A stretch of DNA of 7,767 nt from Solobacterium sp. (GCA_017543025.1 JAFYGX010000119.1:1-7767); one strand, 5' to 3'. Positions 1 to 7,352 are shown, counted from the stretch's first letter. Translations and numbers: made by a program. The notes: a model not told the origin generated them from the letters alone.

Positions 1-116
1 AGAATTTCAAGCATTTTCTTATTCTGCTTACTGCGGCCGGAAAGCCGGATCACTCTGTAAAGCATGTATCCCGAAACAGCAATCAATACAATATTAATCA
101 GATACTGGATTTTCAT
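1..116 (-). CDS. Partial gene: N-terminus of an unidentified single-pass membrane protein
   Basis: This is an open frame of 38 codons that runs off the left edge of the window, so only the N-terminus is present. The protein begins MKIQYLINIVLIAVSGYMLY: a hydrophobic helix (about residues 4-20) followed by a basic stretch rich in Arg and Lys (RVIRLSGRSKQNKK), typical of an N-terminal membrane anchor with the positive side in the cytoplasm. The ATG at 116-114 is chosen because GAGGT lies 8 nt upstream (129-125) and a TATAAT box lies at 142-137. A nearer upstream ATG at 123 is in another frame and stops after eight codons. The gene diverges from the helicase operon. I do not recognise the family. 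The gene is likely real because start, ribosome binding site, -10 box and membrane helix all agree. Confidence 0.6.
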   Translation of the reverse strand, partial: MKIQYLINIVLIAVSGYMLYRVIRLSGRSKQNKKMLEI

Positions 117-136
117 ATTTCATTACCTCGTTCCTT

Positions 137-142
137 ATTATA
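137..142 (-). promoter_or_regulatory. -10 box of the leftward membrane-protein gene
   Basis: A perfect TATAAT reads on the minus strand at 142-137. The expected transcription start is near position 130, giving a leader of about 14 nt that still contains the GAGGT ribosome binding site. No recognisable -35 hexamer is found 16-18 nt upstream (AGTGCC occupies that place), so the promoter would be weak or activator-dependent. Confidence 0.4.
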
Positions 143-181
143 CCTGTTTCGCGATACCCGGCACTCTTTTCCGCATCTCTG

Positions 182-211
182 TTTTCATTAATGTCTCCCT
201 GCAGGTACAAT
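182..211 (+). promoter_or_regulatory. Possible promoter of the SNF2-SWIM-lipoprotein operon
   Basis: TACAAT at 206-211 matches the -10 consensus at five of six positions. TTTTCA at 182-187, 18 nt upstream, matches the -35 consensus at four of six. Transcription would begin near 218, giving a leader of about 21 nt that includes GAAAGGA (221-227), the ribosome binding site for the ATG at 239. If this promoter is used, the ATG at 191 is not transcribed, which supports the shorter helicase. It is a pattern match only. Confidence 0.35.
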
Positions 212-238
212 GAATACAGTGAAAGGATTACCTGTGGC

Positions 239-2836
239 ATGATTACCAGAGAACTTCGATTTCTTTTCCGGAAAGATGGTTTTTATCCGGATATCACCGG
301 CGAATGCTCAGAAGAAACACTGGAGGAAGCGAAACGCTGGACCGGGACGGATCCGTTTGAGAGGCTGTATGAATTCGGCGCTGGTCCGAAGCCGGATCAG
401 ATGAGCTCCAGCACTGCCTACCTTTATCTGGTTGCGTCCTCCTTTTTCCGCTGTCTTACAGAACTTCCGGAGCTGGAGATTGCCCGTGACAAAGTCTCGG
501 TCAGACTGAGTTCCGCTCAGATTGATCAGCTGCTCGCCGCTGTGCCGTTCGGCATCGGCAGCGAGACTGTAGATAAAGCATGGATCCGGATGATTTACCG
601 GCATCTTCTGAAACGCTTCCGGAATGAAATCAAGGCTTATGACGGTTCGGTTGAACTGTATCTGACAGAGAAAAACCAGAATCTTCATGTTCCGGAACGG
701 ATCTTCTTTCATCTTGTGGAAGCTCCGAAAGATGCGGAGTTTCCGTTTGCCTTCATGGCAACCTATGCATCACGCGGCACAGATAAAAAAGTGCATCATT
801 ATCCTCTGAAATATGCTCTGACGGAATACAACGCAGACCGCAGAAAACTGCTGGAACTGCTTTCCTGTCTGAATAAGGCAGCAGATGTATCTCCTCTGAT
901 TGCGGAATTCATGAAAACCGGAGAACTGTTTCATCCGCTTCAGCTGAGTGCAGATGAAGCCTATCAGTTTCTCTGTTCTGCCGCCGCAATTGAAGAGACC
1001 GGCATTCTCTGCCGGATTCCGAACTGGTGGAAACAGAAGGCGATGAACGCCTCACTTACCATCCGGCTCGGCAACGAAGCACCTTCCATGCTGGGATTTG
1101 AAAGTATTCTCAGCACGACGCCTTCTTTGACAATTGATGGCGTGGAACTGAGTGAAGACGATATACGCAGGCTTCTTCAGATGACCGAAGGGCTTGCGAT
1201 GATCAAAGGCAAATGGATTGAAATCAATCACGCCCGTCTTTCTTCTCTGCTGGAGCGCATGCATAACGGTACGGATACGATTACCCTGCTGGAAGCGATG
1301 CGCAGCAGTATGAAAGAAGACGACGCAGATGCGGACAACGGCGTCATCATATCCAACGGTCAGTGGTTTTCTGAGTTTCTTCAGTCTCTCCGGCATCCGG
1401 AAAAACTGCATGGCATTTCTGTACCGGATACGCTGCACGCGTCGCTTCGTTCTTATCAGAAAACCGGATTTGACTGGCTGTGCTATATGGACTCCCTTGG
1501 CTTCGGCGCATGTCTTGCGGATGACATGGGACTTGGAAAAACACTGCAGGTGCTCAGTTATCTGGAACATATCCGCACGCAGAAGCCCAATGCGCATGTT
1601 CTTCTGATTGTACCGGCAAGCCTGCTTGGAAACTGGCAGGGCGAACAGGAAAAATTTGCGCCGGATATGGAACTTCAGATTCTGCATGGCCTTCCGAAAC
1701 AGCAGCTGTCAGAGCTTGCGTCGCATCCCTGCTTTCTGACGATCACAACCTACGCCATGTCGCTCCGCATTCCGGAGCTGGCCAAACAGAAGTGGGACTG
1801 TCTGATTCTGGATGAAGCACAGGCAATCAAGAATCCGGTTGCCAAACAGACCCGGGCGATCAAAACCTTTCAGAGCCGCATGAAGATCGCCATGACCGGC
1901 ACCCCGATCGAAAACGATCTGACAAATCTCTGGTCCCTCTTTGATTTTCTCAACAAGGGACTGCTCGGCTCTTCAGATGAATTTTCTTCTTACTGCCATC
2001 AGCTGGAAGGGAAGCCGGAAGATTACGCCCGCCTCAAAGCACTGATCAACCCGTTCCTTCTGAGACGGATGAAAACCGATAAACGAATCATTAAAGATCT
2101 GCCGGACAAATTCGAGATCGTCGATTATTCTGAACTTTCCAGAAAGCAGACCGTTCTTTACCGCAAGCTTGTCAGTGAACTGGCAGAAAAGCTTGAAACA
2201 GCTGACGGCATCAGCCGCCGCGGTATGGTTCTGGCGGTGATCACCAAGCTGAAGCAGATCTGCAATCATCCCGACCAGTATCTTGGACAGCAGGCATATT
2301 CCCCGTCTGAAAGCGGAAAATTCGAGCTGCTGAAAGAGCTTTGCGAAACGATCTATGAGAAGCGGGAACGCGTGCTTGTCTTTACCCAGTTCCGCGAAAT
2401 CACCGATGTGCTCAGCAGCTATCTAGCGGAAATTTTCCATGCAAGGGGAGCGGTGATACATGGCGGCGTCAGTCCGAAGCAGCGCTCAAAGATCGTTGAA
2501 CGCTTCCAGTCGGAAGAATACATGCCGTATATTGTATGCTCTCTTAAGGCAGCCGGTACCGGACTGAACCTGACAAATGCGAATCATGTGATTCATTTTG
2601 ACCGCTGGTGGAATCCTGCAGTCGAGAATCAGGCAAGTGACAGGGCATTCCGGATCGGACAGAAAAAGGATGTCATGGTTCATAAGATTGTCGCAAGGGG
2701 AACGATCGAAGAAAAGATCGATCAGATGATTGAGTCAAAGAAAGAACTGGCTTCCAATGTCATCGGAGAAGGAAGTGAAAAATGGATCACCGAACTCAGC
2801 AATGAAGAACTTGTTTCTCTGCTGAAACTGGATTAA
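239..2836 (+). CDS. SNF2-family DEAD/H-type helicase (YwqA-like) with DUF3670-type N-terminal region
   Basis: This is an ATP-dependent double-stranded nucleic acid translocase of the bacterial SNF2/Rad54-like group, expected in the cytoplasm on DNA. Numbering is from the upstream ATG at 191. Residues about 285-360 resemble the SNF2-associated DUF3670 segment (LGFESIL, then KGKWIEIN). The ATPase core spans about 415-860: Walker A in DDMGLGKT (444-451), Walker B DEAQ (541-544), motif III TGTPIEN (569-575), CNHP (691-694), motif IV VFTQF (730-734), motif V AAGTGLNL (787-794) and motif VI DRAFRIGQ (817-824). All look intact. I start the gene at the ATG at 239 (residue 17), which has GAAAGGA 11 nt upstream; the ATG at 191 has none. 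Many relatives carry a fused N-terminal SWIM zinc finger; here it is the next gene, 12 nt downstream. The biological role of this family in Bacillota is not settled; chromatin-like remodelling, transcription or repair are possibilities. Confidence 0.95.
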   Translation: MITRELRFLFRKDGFYPDITGECSEETLEEAKRWTGTDPFERLYEFGAGPKPDQMSSSTAYLYLVASSFFRCLTELPELEIARDKVSVRLSSAQIDQLLAAVPFGIGSETVDKAWIRMIYRHLLKRFRNEIKAYDGSVELYLTEKNQNLHVPERIFFHLVEAPKDAEFPFAFMATYASRGTDKKVHHYPLKYALTEYNADRRKLLELLSCLNKAADVSPLIAEFMKTGELFHPLQLSADEAYQFLCSAAAIEETGILCRIPNWWKQKAMNASLTIRLGNEAPSMLGFESILSTTPSLTIDGVELSEDDIRRLLQMTEGLAMIKGKWIEINHARLSSLLERMHNGTDTITLLEAMRSSMKEDDADADNGVIISNGQWFSEFLQSLRHPEKLHGISVPDTLHASLRSYQKTGFDWLCYMDSLGFGACLADDMGLGKTLQVLSYLEHIRTQKPNAHVLLIVPASLLGNWQGEQEKFAPDMELQILHGLPKQQLSELASHPCFLTITTYAMSLRIPELAKQKWDCLILDEAQAIKNPVAKQTRAIKTFQSRMKIAMTGTPIENDLTNLWSLFDFLNKGLLGSSDEFSSYCHQLEGKPEDYARLKALINPFLLRRMKTDKRIIKDLPDKFEIVDYSELSRKQTVLYRKLVSELAEKLETADGISRRGMVLAVITKLKQICNHPDQYLGQQAYSPSESGKFELLKELCETIYEKRERVLVFTQFREITDVLSSYLAEIFHARGAVIHGGVSPKQRSKIVERFQSEEYMPYIVCSLKAAGTGLNLTNANHVIHFDRWWNPAVENQASDRAFRIGQKKDVMVHKIVARGTIEEKIDQMIESKKELASNVIGEGSEKWITELSNEELVSLLKLD

Positions 2837-2848
2837 CAGGAGGGAGTT

Positions 2849-3571
2849 ATGCGAGGTTACTGGAATACCGGCTATTACAGGGCTCCCAGCACTGAGGAGC
2901 TGAAGCAGAATGCGGAAGCGAGTATTGCCAAAGCAAGAAAAAAAGGAATCATATATAAACCGATTCTCATTGAAGGACGTAAGATCACAAAGAGCTGGTG
3001 GGGTACCGCGTGGTGTGAAAATCTTGAACGCTACGCGGATTTCGCCTCAAGGATTGACCGCGGCAAACGCTATGTGCGCAACGGTTCGGTAATCGATCTT
3101 CAGATCGAACGCGGGAAAGTTACGGCACGTGTGCAGGGCACACGGAAAACACCCTATAAAATCGAAGTGAGAATCTCTCCGCTGAGTGAAGAAAAATGTG
3201 TGAAGATTCTGGACCGGTGCGGAAAGAAACTTGAAAGTGTAGAAGAACTGGTATCCGGTAATTTTCCGGAAAGCCTGAAAGATCTCTTCTTCGCAGAAGA
3301 TGGTCTGTTTCCGTCTCCTGCAGAGATTTCCTTTCTCTGTTCCTGTCCGGACTGGGCGCTGATGTGCAAGCATGTGGCGGCCGCGCTGTATGGAATCGGT
3401 GCGCGGTTTGATGAAAACCCGCTGCTGTTCTTTGAGCTTCGCGGTATTGATGTGGACCGTTTTATTGACACCGCGATTCATGACCGTATTGATGAAATGC
3501 TCAGTATGGCAGACAACCGCACTTCCCGCATGCTGGACGAAGACGATCTTTCGCTCTTCGGCATCTTATAA
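2849..3571 (+). CDS. Stand-alone SWIM zinc-finger protein (YwqB-like)
   Basis: This 240-residue cytoplasmic protein carries a SWIM zinc finger, a CxC...CxH fold that binds DNA or proteins. The zinc ligands are C164, C166, C173 and H175, in CSCPDWALMCKH. The N-terminal part matches the usual layout of SWIM-family proteins: a Trp-rich SWWGTAW segment (49-55), an RGKRYVRNG segment (71-79) and a beta-rich stretch containing VTARVQG (91-97). The residues after the finger are helical and acidic at the C-terminus. AGGAGGG lies 4 nt before the ATG, and the gap to the helicase is only 12 nt, so the two are co-transcribed and the product probably supplies the SWIM module that other bacteria fuse to the helicase. 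That partnership is inferred from gene order and from fused relatives. No enzymatic domain is visible. Confidence 0.92.
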   Translation: MRGYWNTGYYRAPSTEELKQNAEASIAKARKKGIIYKPILIEGRKITKSWWGTAWCENLERYADFASRIDRGKRYVRNGSVIDLQIERGKVTARVQGTRKTPYKIEVRISPLSEEKCVKILDRCGKKLESVEELVSGNFPESLKDLFFAEDGLFPSPAEISFLCSCPDWALMCKHVAAALYGIGARFDENPLLFFELRGIDVDRFIDTAIHDRIDEMLSMADNRTSRMLDEDDLSLFGIL

Positions 3572-3595
3572 AACAAAAAACAGGGAGGCTATTTC

Positions 3596-4411
3596 ATGAA
3601 ACATTTCAGCTGGATTATCTGTTCTACCGCAGCGATTCTGCTCACAGGCTGCGGAACATCTTCTCCGCAGCCATCTGCTGCACAGCCAGCCGCAGAAACA
3701 GCCGCTGCCACTGCAGCAGCGGACGATGTGTTTCTTCCGGATATTACGTTTTCTGCAATCAGCGGCGACTGGGCATGCAAGGAAGGCAGCTGTCGTCTGG
3801 AAATCTTTGACGACGGCGAATATCAGTTCATGCATGACAGTATGGGCGGAATCGGAACGCTCGAACGAAGGGAAGAAAACGGAGAAACACGTTATGCATT
3901 CAAACCGGATCAGGAAGATTCGCTGGCAAAGGATGCGTATCTGATCCAGGATTCCCAGTATCCGGGGTCTCTGACACTGATTCATGGCAGCGGCGCCGTT
4001 CTCCTGTATCCGTACCGTCAGCTTGCCAATCCGTTTATCGCAAACTGGTATGATGATGTGAAAGATTCGCTTTCTGATCCGGAAGAAGTAAATCTTTCCG
4101 CCAGTCCAAGCGCACAGAAGTTTGTTATTTATCCGGAATGGGATGTGAAGAACTTCGCGTTGGTTTCGCTGAGCGATATGAATATGAAAGACGACGGAGA
4201 TATCGAATTCCGTACGGAAGAGCTGTTCCATAAGGATCTGTTTGAAGGCCGGACAAATCTTCTGATTACCGCAGAGCTTCCGGAGACCATACCCAATCTT
4301 GGCCTCCGGTTTGAGCGGGATGATGCGGATCATACGATCTCCTGTTATTCCATTTCTGTCAGCGGAAAAGACGGTACACTTGTAATGACTCCATTCACCC
4401 AGAAGAACTGA
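3596..4411 (+). CDS. Secreted lipoprotein of unknown function
   Basis: This is a 271-residue predicted lipoprotein. It has a short basic n-region (MKHF), a hydrophobic core and the lipobox L-T-G-C with Cys19 as the lipidated residue, so the mature protein should be anchored on the outer face of the membrane. Residues 21-44 form a low-complexity Ala/Pro/Ser/Thr spacer. The following domain (about 46-140) opens with ISGDWACKEG and continues with short alternating hydrophobic strands such as LEIFDDGEYQF, which looks like a small beta-barrel or lipocalin-type fold, though this is only an impression. A second beta-rich part fills about 175-268. C61, C66 and C250 are the only mature cysteines after C19. 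A good GGGAGG site precedes the ATG by 7 nt, and the 24-nt gap from the SWIM gene suggests the same transcript. I do not recognise the family, and its link to a helicase pair is unexplained. Confidence 0.85.
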   Translation: MKHFSWIICSTAAILLTGCGTSSPQPSAAQPAAETAAATAAADDVFLPDITFSAISGDWACKEGSCRLEIFDDGEYQFMHDSMGGIGTLERREENGETRYAFKPDQEDSLAKDAYLIQDSQYPGSLTLIHGSGAVLLYPYRQLANPFIANWYDDVKDSLSDPEEVNLSASPSAQKFVIYPEWDVKNFALVSLSDMNMKDDGDIEFRTEELFHKDLFEGRTNLLITAELPETIPNLGLRFERDDADHTISCYSISVSGKDGTLVMTPFTQKN

Positions 4412-4438
4412 CAAATATACCTGCATCTTACAGCCATG

Positions 4439-4471
4439 AAAAAAAGGAACTTTGCAATAAGGTTCCTTTTT
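4439..4471. terminator. Bidirectional intrinsic terminator between convergent operons
   Basis: AAAAAGGAAC (4441-4450) pairs perfectly with GTTCCTTTTT (4462-4471), a 10-bp stem around an 11-nt loop. The plus strand ends in five T residues; the minus strand reads seven T residues (4445-4439). It therefore serves both the lipoprotein operon and the leftward HD-GYP/zinc-ribbon operon. The stem reaches into the last codons of the minus-strand gene: its TAA stop (4472-4470) overlaps the outer stem. Confidence 0.85.
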
Positions 4472-5090
4472 ATCTGTTCTGCAGCGATCCACCGAACAGA
4501 AACTTCCGTTTCTGAAAATAGTTCACTTCATAAATCAGAAGGATTAACAGCAGTACTGCCCCTGTGATGCAGAGCACTTTTCCGGTACCTGCAAGCCGTA
4601 CTGCAGATACTGCCAGCAGAAGAAACAGCAGGGAAGTGAGTATATACAGCACCAGCGGTCCGCTGCTTTTATGCCCGGCCAGAAGCTGCCGGCTGAGCAG
4701 ACATAATCCGATTCCTGCCGTACAGATGATACCGGCCAGCAGAAAGGATGCTGTTTGAGAACCATTGACCCTGCGCATGGAAAGAAACAGTACAGCTGCC
4801 GCCACCAGCAGAATCAGCGCCAGTGCATACAGCCCGTAGCTGACCAGAAATCCGTAGAATTTCATATCCAGGCCAAGACGGGCCGCAGTCCTTGCTTTGA
4901 CGTCCCGGATTTCCTGCATCCGTTCTTTTCCGCCCGCTGGCGATGGTTCAGGCTCCATTACAGACTGCTTCTGCGTCTGCTGGCGGAAATCTGCCAGCTG
5001 CTGTGTTACAGAATCCAGCGGCTTGCCGCATACCGGGCAGTGCAGCAGAGAACCTGTTCTGATCTCTGCCCCGCAGTAATGGCATTTCAT
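4470..5090 (-). CDS. Zinc-ribbon protein with four membrane segments
   Basis: This 206-residue protein starts with a zinc ribbon: C3-x-x-C6 and C18-x-x-C21 (MKCHYCG then HCPVCG). A charged, Gln/Glu-rich linker follows (about 28-75), then four hydrophobic segments at about 80-104, 113-134, 144-166 and 170-190, and a short basic tail. The ribbon should face the cytoplasm. Its ATG overlaps the TGA of the HD-GYP gene by 4 nt (ATGA), with a GGTGAGG element 10 nt upstream inside that gene, so translation is probably coupled and the two products are made together. Small zinc-ribbon membrane proteins of this layout are common in Bacillota and mostly uncharacterised. A role as a partner or sensor for the HD-GYP enzyme is inferred only from the overlap. 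The gene ends within the shared terminator. Confidence 0.85.
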   Translation of the reverse strand: MKCHYCGAEIRTGSLLHCPVCGKPLDSVTQQLADFRQQTQKQSVMEPEPSPAGGKERMQEIRDVKARTAARLGLDMKFYGFLVSYGLYALALILLVAAAVLFLSMRRVNGSQTASFLLAGIICTAGIGLCLLSRQLLAGHKSSGPLVLYILTSLLFLLLAVSAVRLAGTGKVLCITGAVLLLILLIYEVNYFQKRKFLFGGSLQNR

Positions 5091-7312
5091 TTGAGATCTG
5101 CCTCACCTTTCAGCACTGCAAGATTGATATTCTTCGATACATACACAAGTCGGAATTTGTTGTCCGGAATCATCCGGTAGAATTCTTTCATGATACGGTC
5201 GATAACAAGCTGCACATTATCATCCGGCAGATTCGAGAACAAAACAATCCGCTGCGTGCTGGAGAACCGCGCTGTCACATCAACTTTCCGTACGGTATTG
5301 TTAATGGCGGATTCGAGATACTTCATGACCATTGTCCTGTCGGAAATCGGCATATCCGCACTGTCATTGAACAGAATCGTAAACAGCACAAGCTGAATCA
5401 TCTGCGCATTCCGGTTGCCGAGATTCCGCACCAGTTCATAAACTCTGCCGAATTCCCGGTATTCAATATCAAGCGCTCCCTGATACCGGAATTCCTTTTC
5501 AATCATATCGGACAGCGTATCCAGGTCTTTCTTGGAAGCCAGACGTTCTTCATCTCCGAAATCGTGATAGATCACAATTTCCGCTTTTCCGTCTTTCTTT
5601 GCATCGCCGAGTGCGGTTTCCGCACAGCTCAGCATGCGGGCAAACCGTCTGCCGCAGATCTCAGACACCGCTGCACCGAAGGAAAGCGTAACGCCGGAAA
5701 GGTTTTCCATCTCATTAAATGCGGCTTCCATCCGTGTCCTGAGGGATTCAATATACGCAATGATCTTCTCGTTATCCTTCAGTCCCGGACAGTAGACAAG
5801 GAAGGAATCTCCTTCATAGCGGCAGACCTCGTACGGTTCATCCGAAAGCAGTATCTCCGCAATGATCCTGAGACAGCCGTCGCCGCAGAAATATCCGTAT
5901 TCATGATTCAGTTTCGCAAAGTTGTCAATGTCCATCAGAATCAGACATCCGTCTTCTTTCTTCAGGCTTTCAATGACATTCCTTTCAAATTTCTGAACCG
6001 TACCGGCATCGCCCATTGCCTCCAGAAGATCTTTTTCTTCCGATTCCATCAGAAGATCCCGGATCCGGTTACTGACTTCTTCCAGTTCTTTCGCAACATC
6101 CGGAGGCAGTTCTTTTCTCTGATCTGAATCTGCATGCAGCGGTTCCTTTGTAATCTCCGGTGCCGGCATATCCGGGCGCTGATCAATCCAGTTGATTTCG
6201 CCTTCCTCCAGCAATGAGATCATTGCGGCAGCGGCCTTCGGATCAAACTGCGTTCCGGCACAGTGCTCCAGTTCGGAATGAATGTATTCCTTTGTGAAAT
6301 GCTTGCGGTATACACGGTTGCTGTTCATCGCATCAAAGCTGTCTGCTACACAGATAATCCTCGCGATTTCAGGAATATCTTCTTCCTTCAGTCCTTCCGG
6401 ATATCCTCTTCCGTCATACCGTTCGTGGTGATATTTCGCACCGATTTCAAGATCCGGGAATGATTTCACATCATGCAGAATCTTGCCTCCGATTGTCGGA
6501 TGCTGGCGGATCATGGAGAACTCCTCATCCGTCAGTTTTCCCGGTTTGTTCAGAATCGAATCCGGTACGCCGATCTTTCCGATATCATGCAGAAGGGCAA
6601 TATTGTATATATTCGAGGCTTCTTCTTCGCTCTTTCCAAGCTTCCGTGCCAGTGCTCTGGAATACAGTGCAACCCGGTGGGAATGACCTTCGGTATAGGT
6701 ATCTTTCGCATCGATTGTATTGGCAATCGCAGTAATTGTCTGAATCGCCATTTCGGAAAGCTGCCGGGATTTATTATCGATTTCTTCGGTATATTTTTCA
6801 TTCTGTGATTCGATCTCTTCATACAGACCGGAAGCCATGTAGGAAAATGCAAATACCAGCACGATGAGGGCAATCCGGATTTCCGCATCCCGGCTGTTTG
6901 CCATTGTTATTTCACCATTGCAGATACCGGCGACAACCATGATGAGATTTATCCCAAGACTGCACAGACCGAGATTACGGATCAGCTTTCTGTCATGATA
7001 GAAAATCAGCAGCGACAGCATCGGAAAGATATAGGTAAACACAAACGGCGTATTTCCTGTCAGAAGCACAAACTGATACATGATGAAATAGCCAAGACTT
7101 ACATAATACTTCAGTTCTCTCTGATCCGGATTTTTCTTATAGAACTCATAGCTGATCAGCAGCGGAACCAGTGTCACAAACAGAAACAATCCATAATAAA
7201 TGATCGACCGTGTTCCTTTCAGCACTTCCAGAAAGTAGGTTACGGTAAGGATTATTGCAATGACACTCCAGCCTTTCAGCAGTTTGCGGTTAATCTGATG
7301 ATATTTATTCAT
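5087..7312 (-). CDS. Membrane HD-GYP phosphodiesterase with two degenerate GGDEF-like domains
   Basis: This 741-residue inner-membrane protein is predicted to hydrolyse cyclic di-GMP. Six hydrophobic segments lie at about 15-30, 37-56, 69-85, 89-105, 110-131 and 145-163, followed by a helical linker to about 190. The HD-GYP domain (about 190-370) is intact: H210, the HD pair H242-D243 in HDIGK, H271, H295-H296, DGRGYP (300-305) and D324. A GGDEF domain follows (about 440-585) with DID (461-463), but the signature is EGDSF (500-504) and the RxxD inhibitory site is absent, so cyclase activity is unlikely. Residues about 605-735 resemble a second, more diverged cyclase-like fold with SSTQR (684-688) in the signature position. 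The N-terminal segment has no known sensor domain by eye. The gene heads a two-gene operon with the zinc-ribbon membrane protein. No ribosome binding site precedes its ATG, and the promoter lies 9 nt upstream. The second cyclase-like domain is a structural inference. Confidence 0.93.
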   Translation of the reverse strand: MNKYHQINRKLLKGWSVIAIILTVTYFLEVLKGTRSIIYYGLFLFVTLVPLLISYEFYKKNPDQRELKYYVSLGYFIMYQFVLLTGNTPFVFTYIFPMLSLLIFYHDRKLIRNLGLCSLGINLIMVVAGICNGEITMANSRDAEIRIALIVLVFAFSYMASGLYEEIESQNEKYTEEIDNKSRQLSEMAIQTITAIANTIDAKDTYTEGHSHRVALYSRALARKLGKSEEEASNIYNIALLHDIGKIGVPDSILNKPGKLTDEEFSMIRQHPTIGGKILHDVKSFPDLEIGAKYHHERYDGRGYPEGLKEEDIPEIARIICVADSFDAMNSNRVYRKHFTKEYIHSELEHCAGTQFDPKAAAAMISLLEEGEINWIDQRPDMPAPEITKEPLHADSDQRKELPPDVAKELEEVSNRIRDLLMESEEKDLLEAMGDAGTVQKFERNVIESLKKEDGCLILMDIDNFAKLNHEYGYFCGDGCLRIIAEILLSDEPYEVCRYEGDSFLVYCPGLKDNEKIIAYIESLRTRMEAAFNEMENLSGVTLSFGAAVSEICGRRFARMLSCAETALGDAKKDGKAEIVIYHDFGDEERLASKKDLDTLSDMIEKEFRYQGALDIEYREFGRVYELVRNLGNRNAQMIQLVLFTILFNDSADMPISDRTMVMKYLESAINNTVRKVDVTARFSSTQRIVLFSNLPDDNVQLVIDRIMKEFYRMIPDNKFRLVYVSKNINLAVLKGEADLK

Positions 7313-7321
7313 AACGCTTGA

Positions 7322-7352
7322 ATTATAACAGTTTCCCGCTTAATTCTGTGAA
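7322..7352 (-). promoter_or_regulatory. Extended -10 promoter of the HD-GYP gene, leaderless type
   Basis: On the minus strand TGTTATAAT (7330-7322) is a perfect extended -10 element: TGn directly followed by TATAAT. TTCACA (7352-7347) matches the -35 consensus at five of six positions, though the 19-nt spacer is long, which an extended -10 tolerates. The -10 ends 9 nt before the start codon (7312-7310), so transcription should begin within about 0-4 nt of the ATG. No Shine-Dalgarno sequence is present there, consistent with a leaderless mRNA. Confidence 0.6.

Noticed and set aside
1052..1687. A 211-codon minus-strand frame opposite the helicase
   Set aside because: It is antisense to conserved SNF2 motifs including Walker A; the composition (many Arg, His, Gln, Phe) is typical of a complementary-strand shadow.
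239..3571. SNF2 plus SWIM genes as part of a phage-defence island such as DISARM
   Set aside because: No methyltransferase, nuclease, phospholipase D or other defence gene is nearby, and this pair is a common housekeeping-type arrangement in Bacillota.
3566..4492. A 308-codon minus-strand frame opposite the lipoprotein
   Set aside because: The plus-strand frame has a lipobox signal peptide, a good ribosome binding site and operon spacing. The antisense frame would also cross the terminator hairpin and overlap another gene's end.
5564..6127. A 187-codon plus-strand open frame opposite the HD-GYP gene
   Set aside because: It lies wholly antisense to well-supported HD-GYP and GGDEF domains; it has no ribosome binding site I can see, and its Phe/Arg-rich composition is that of a shadow frame.
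5087..7312. The HD-GYP protein as an active bifunctional diguanylate cyclase/phosphodiesterase
   Set aside because: Neither cyclase-like domain has a usable GGDEF signature (EGDSF and SSTQR), so only the phosphodiesterase activity is supported.
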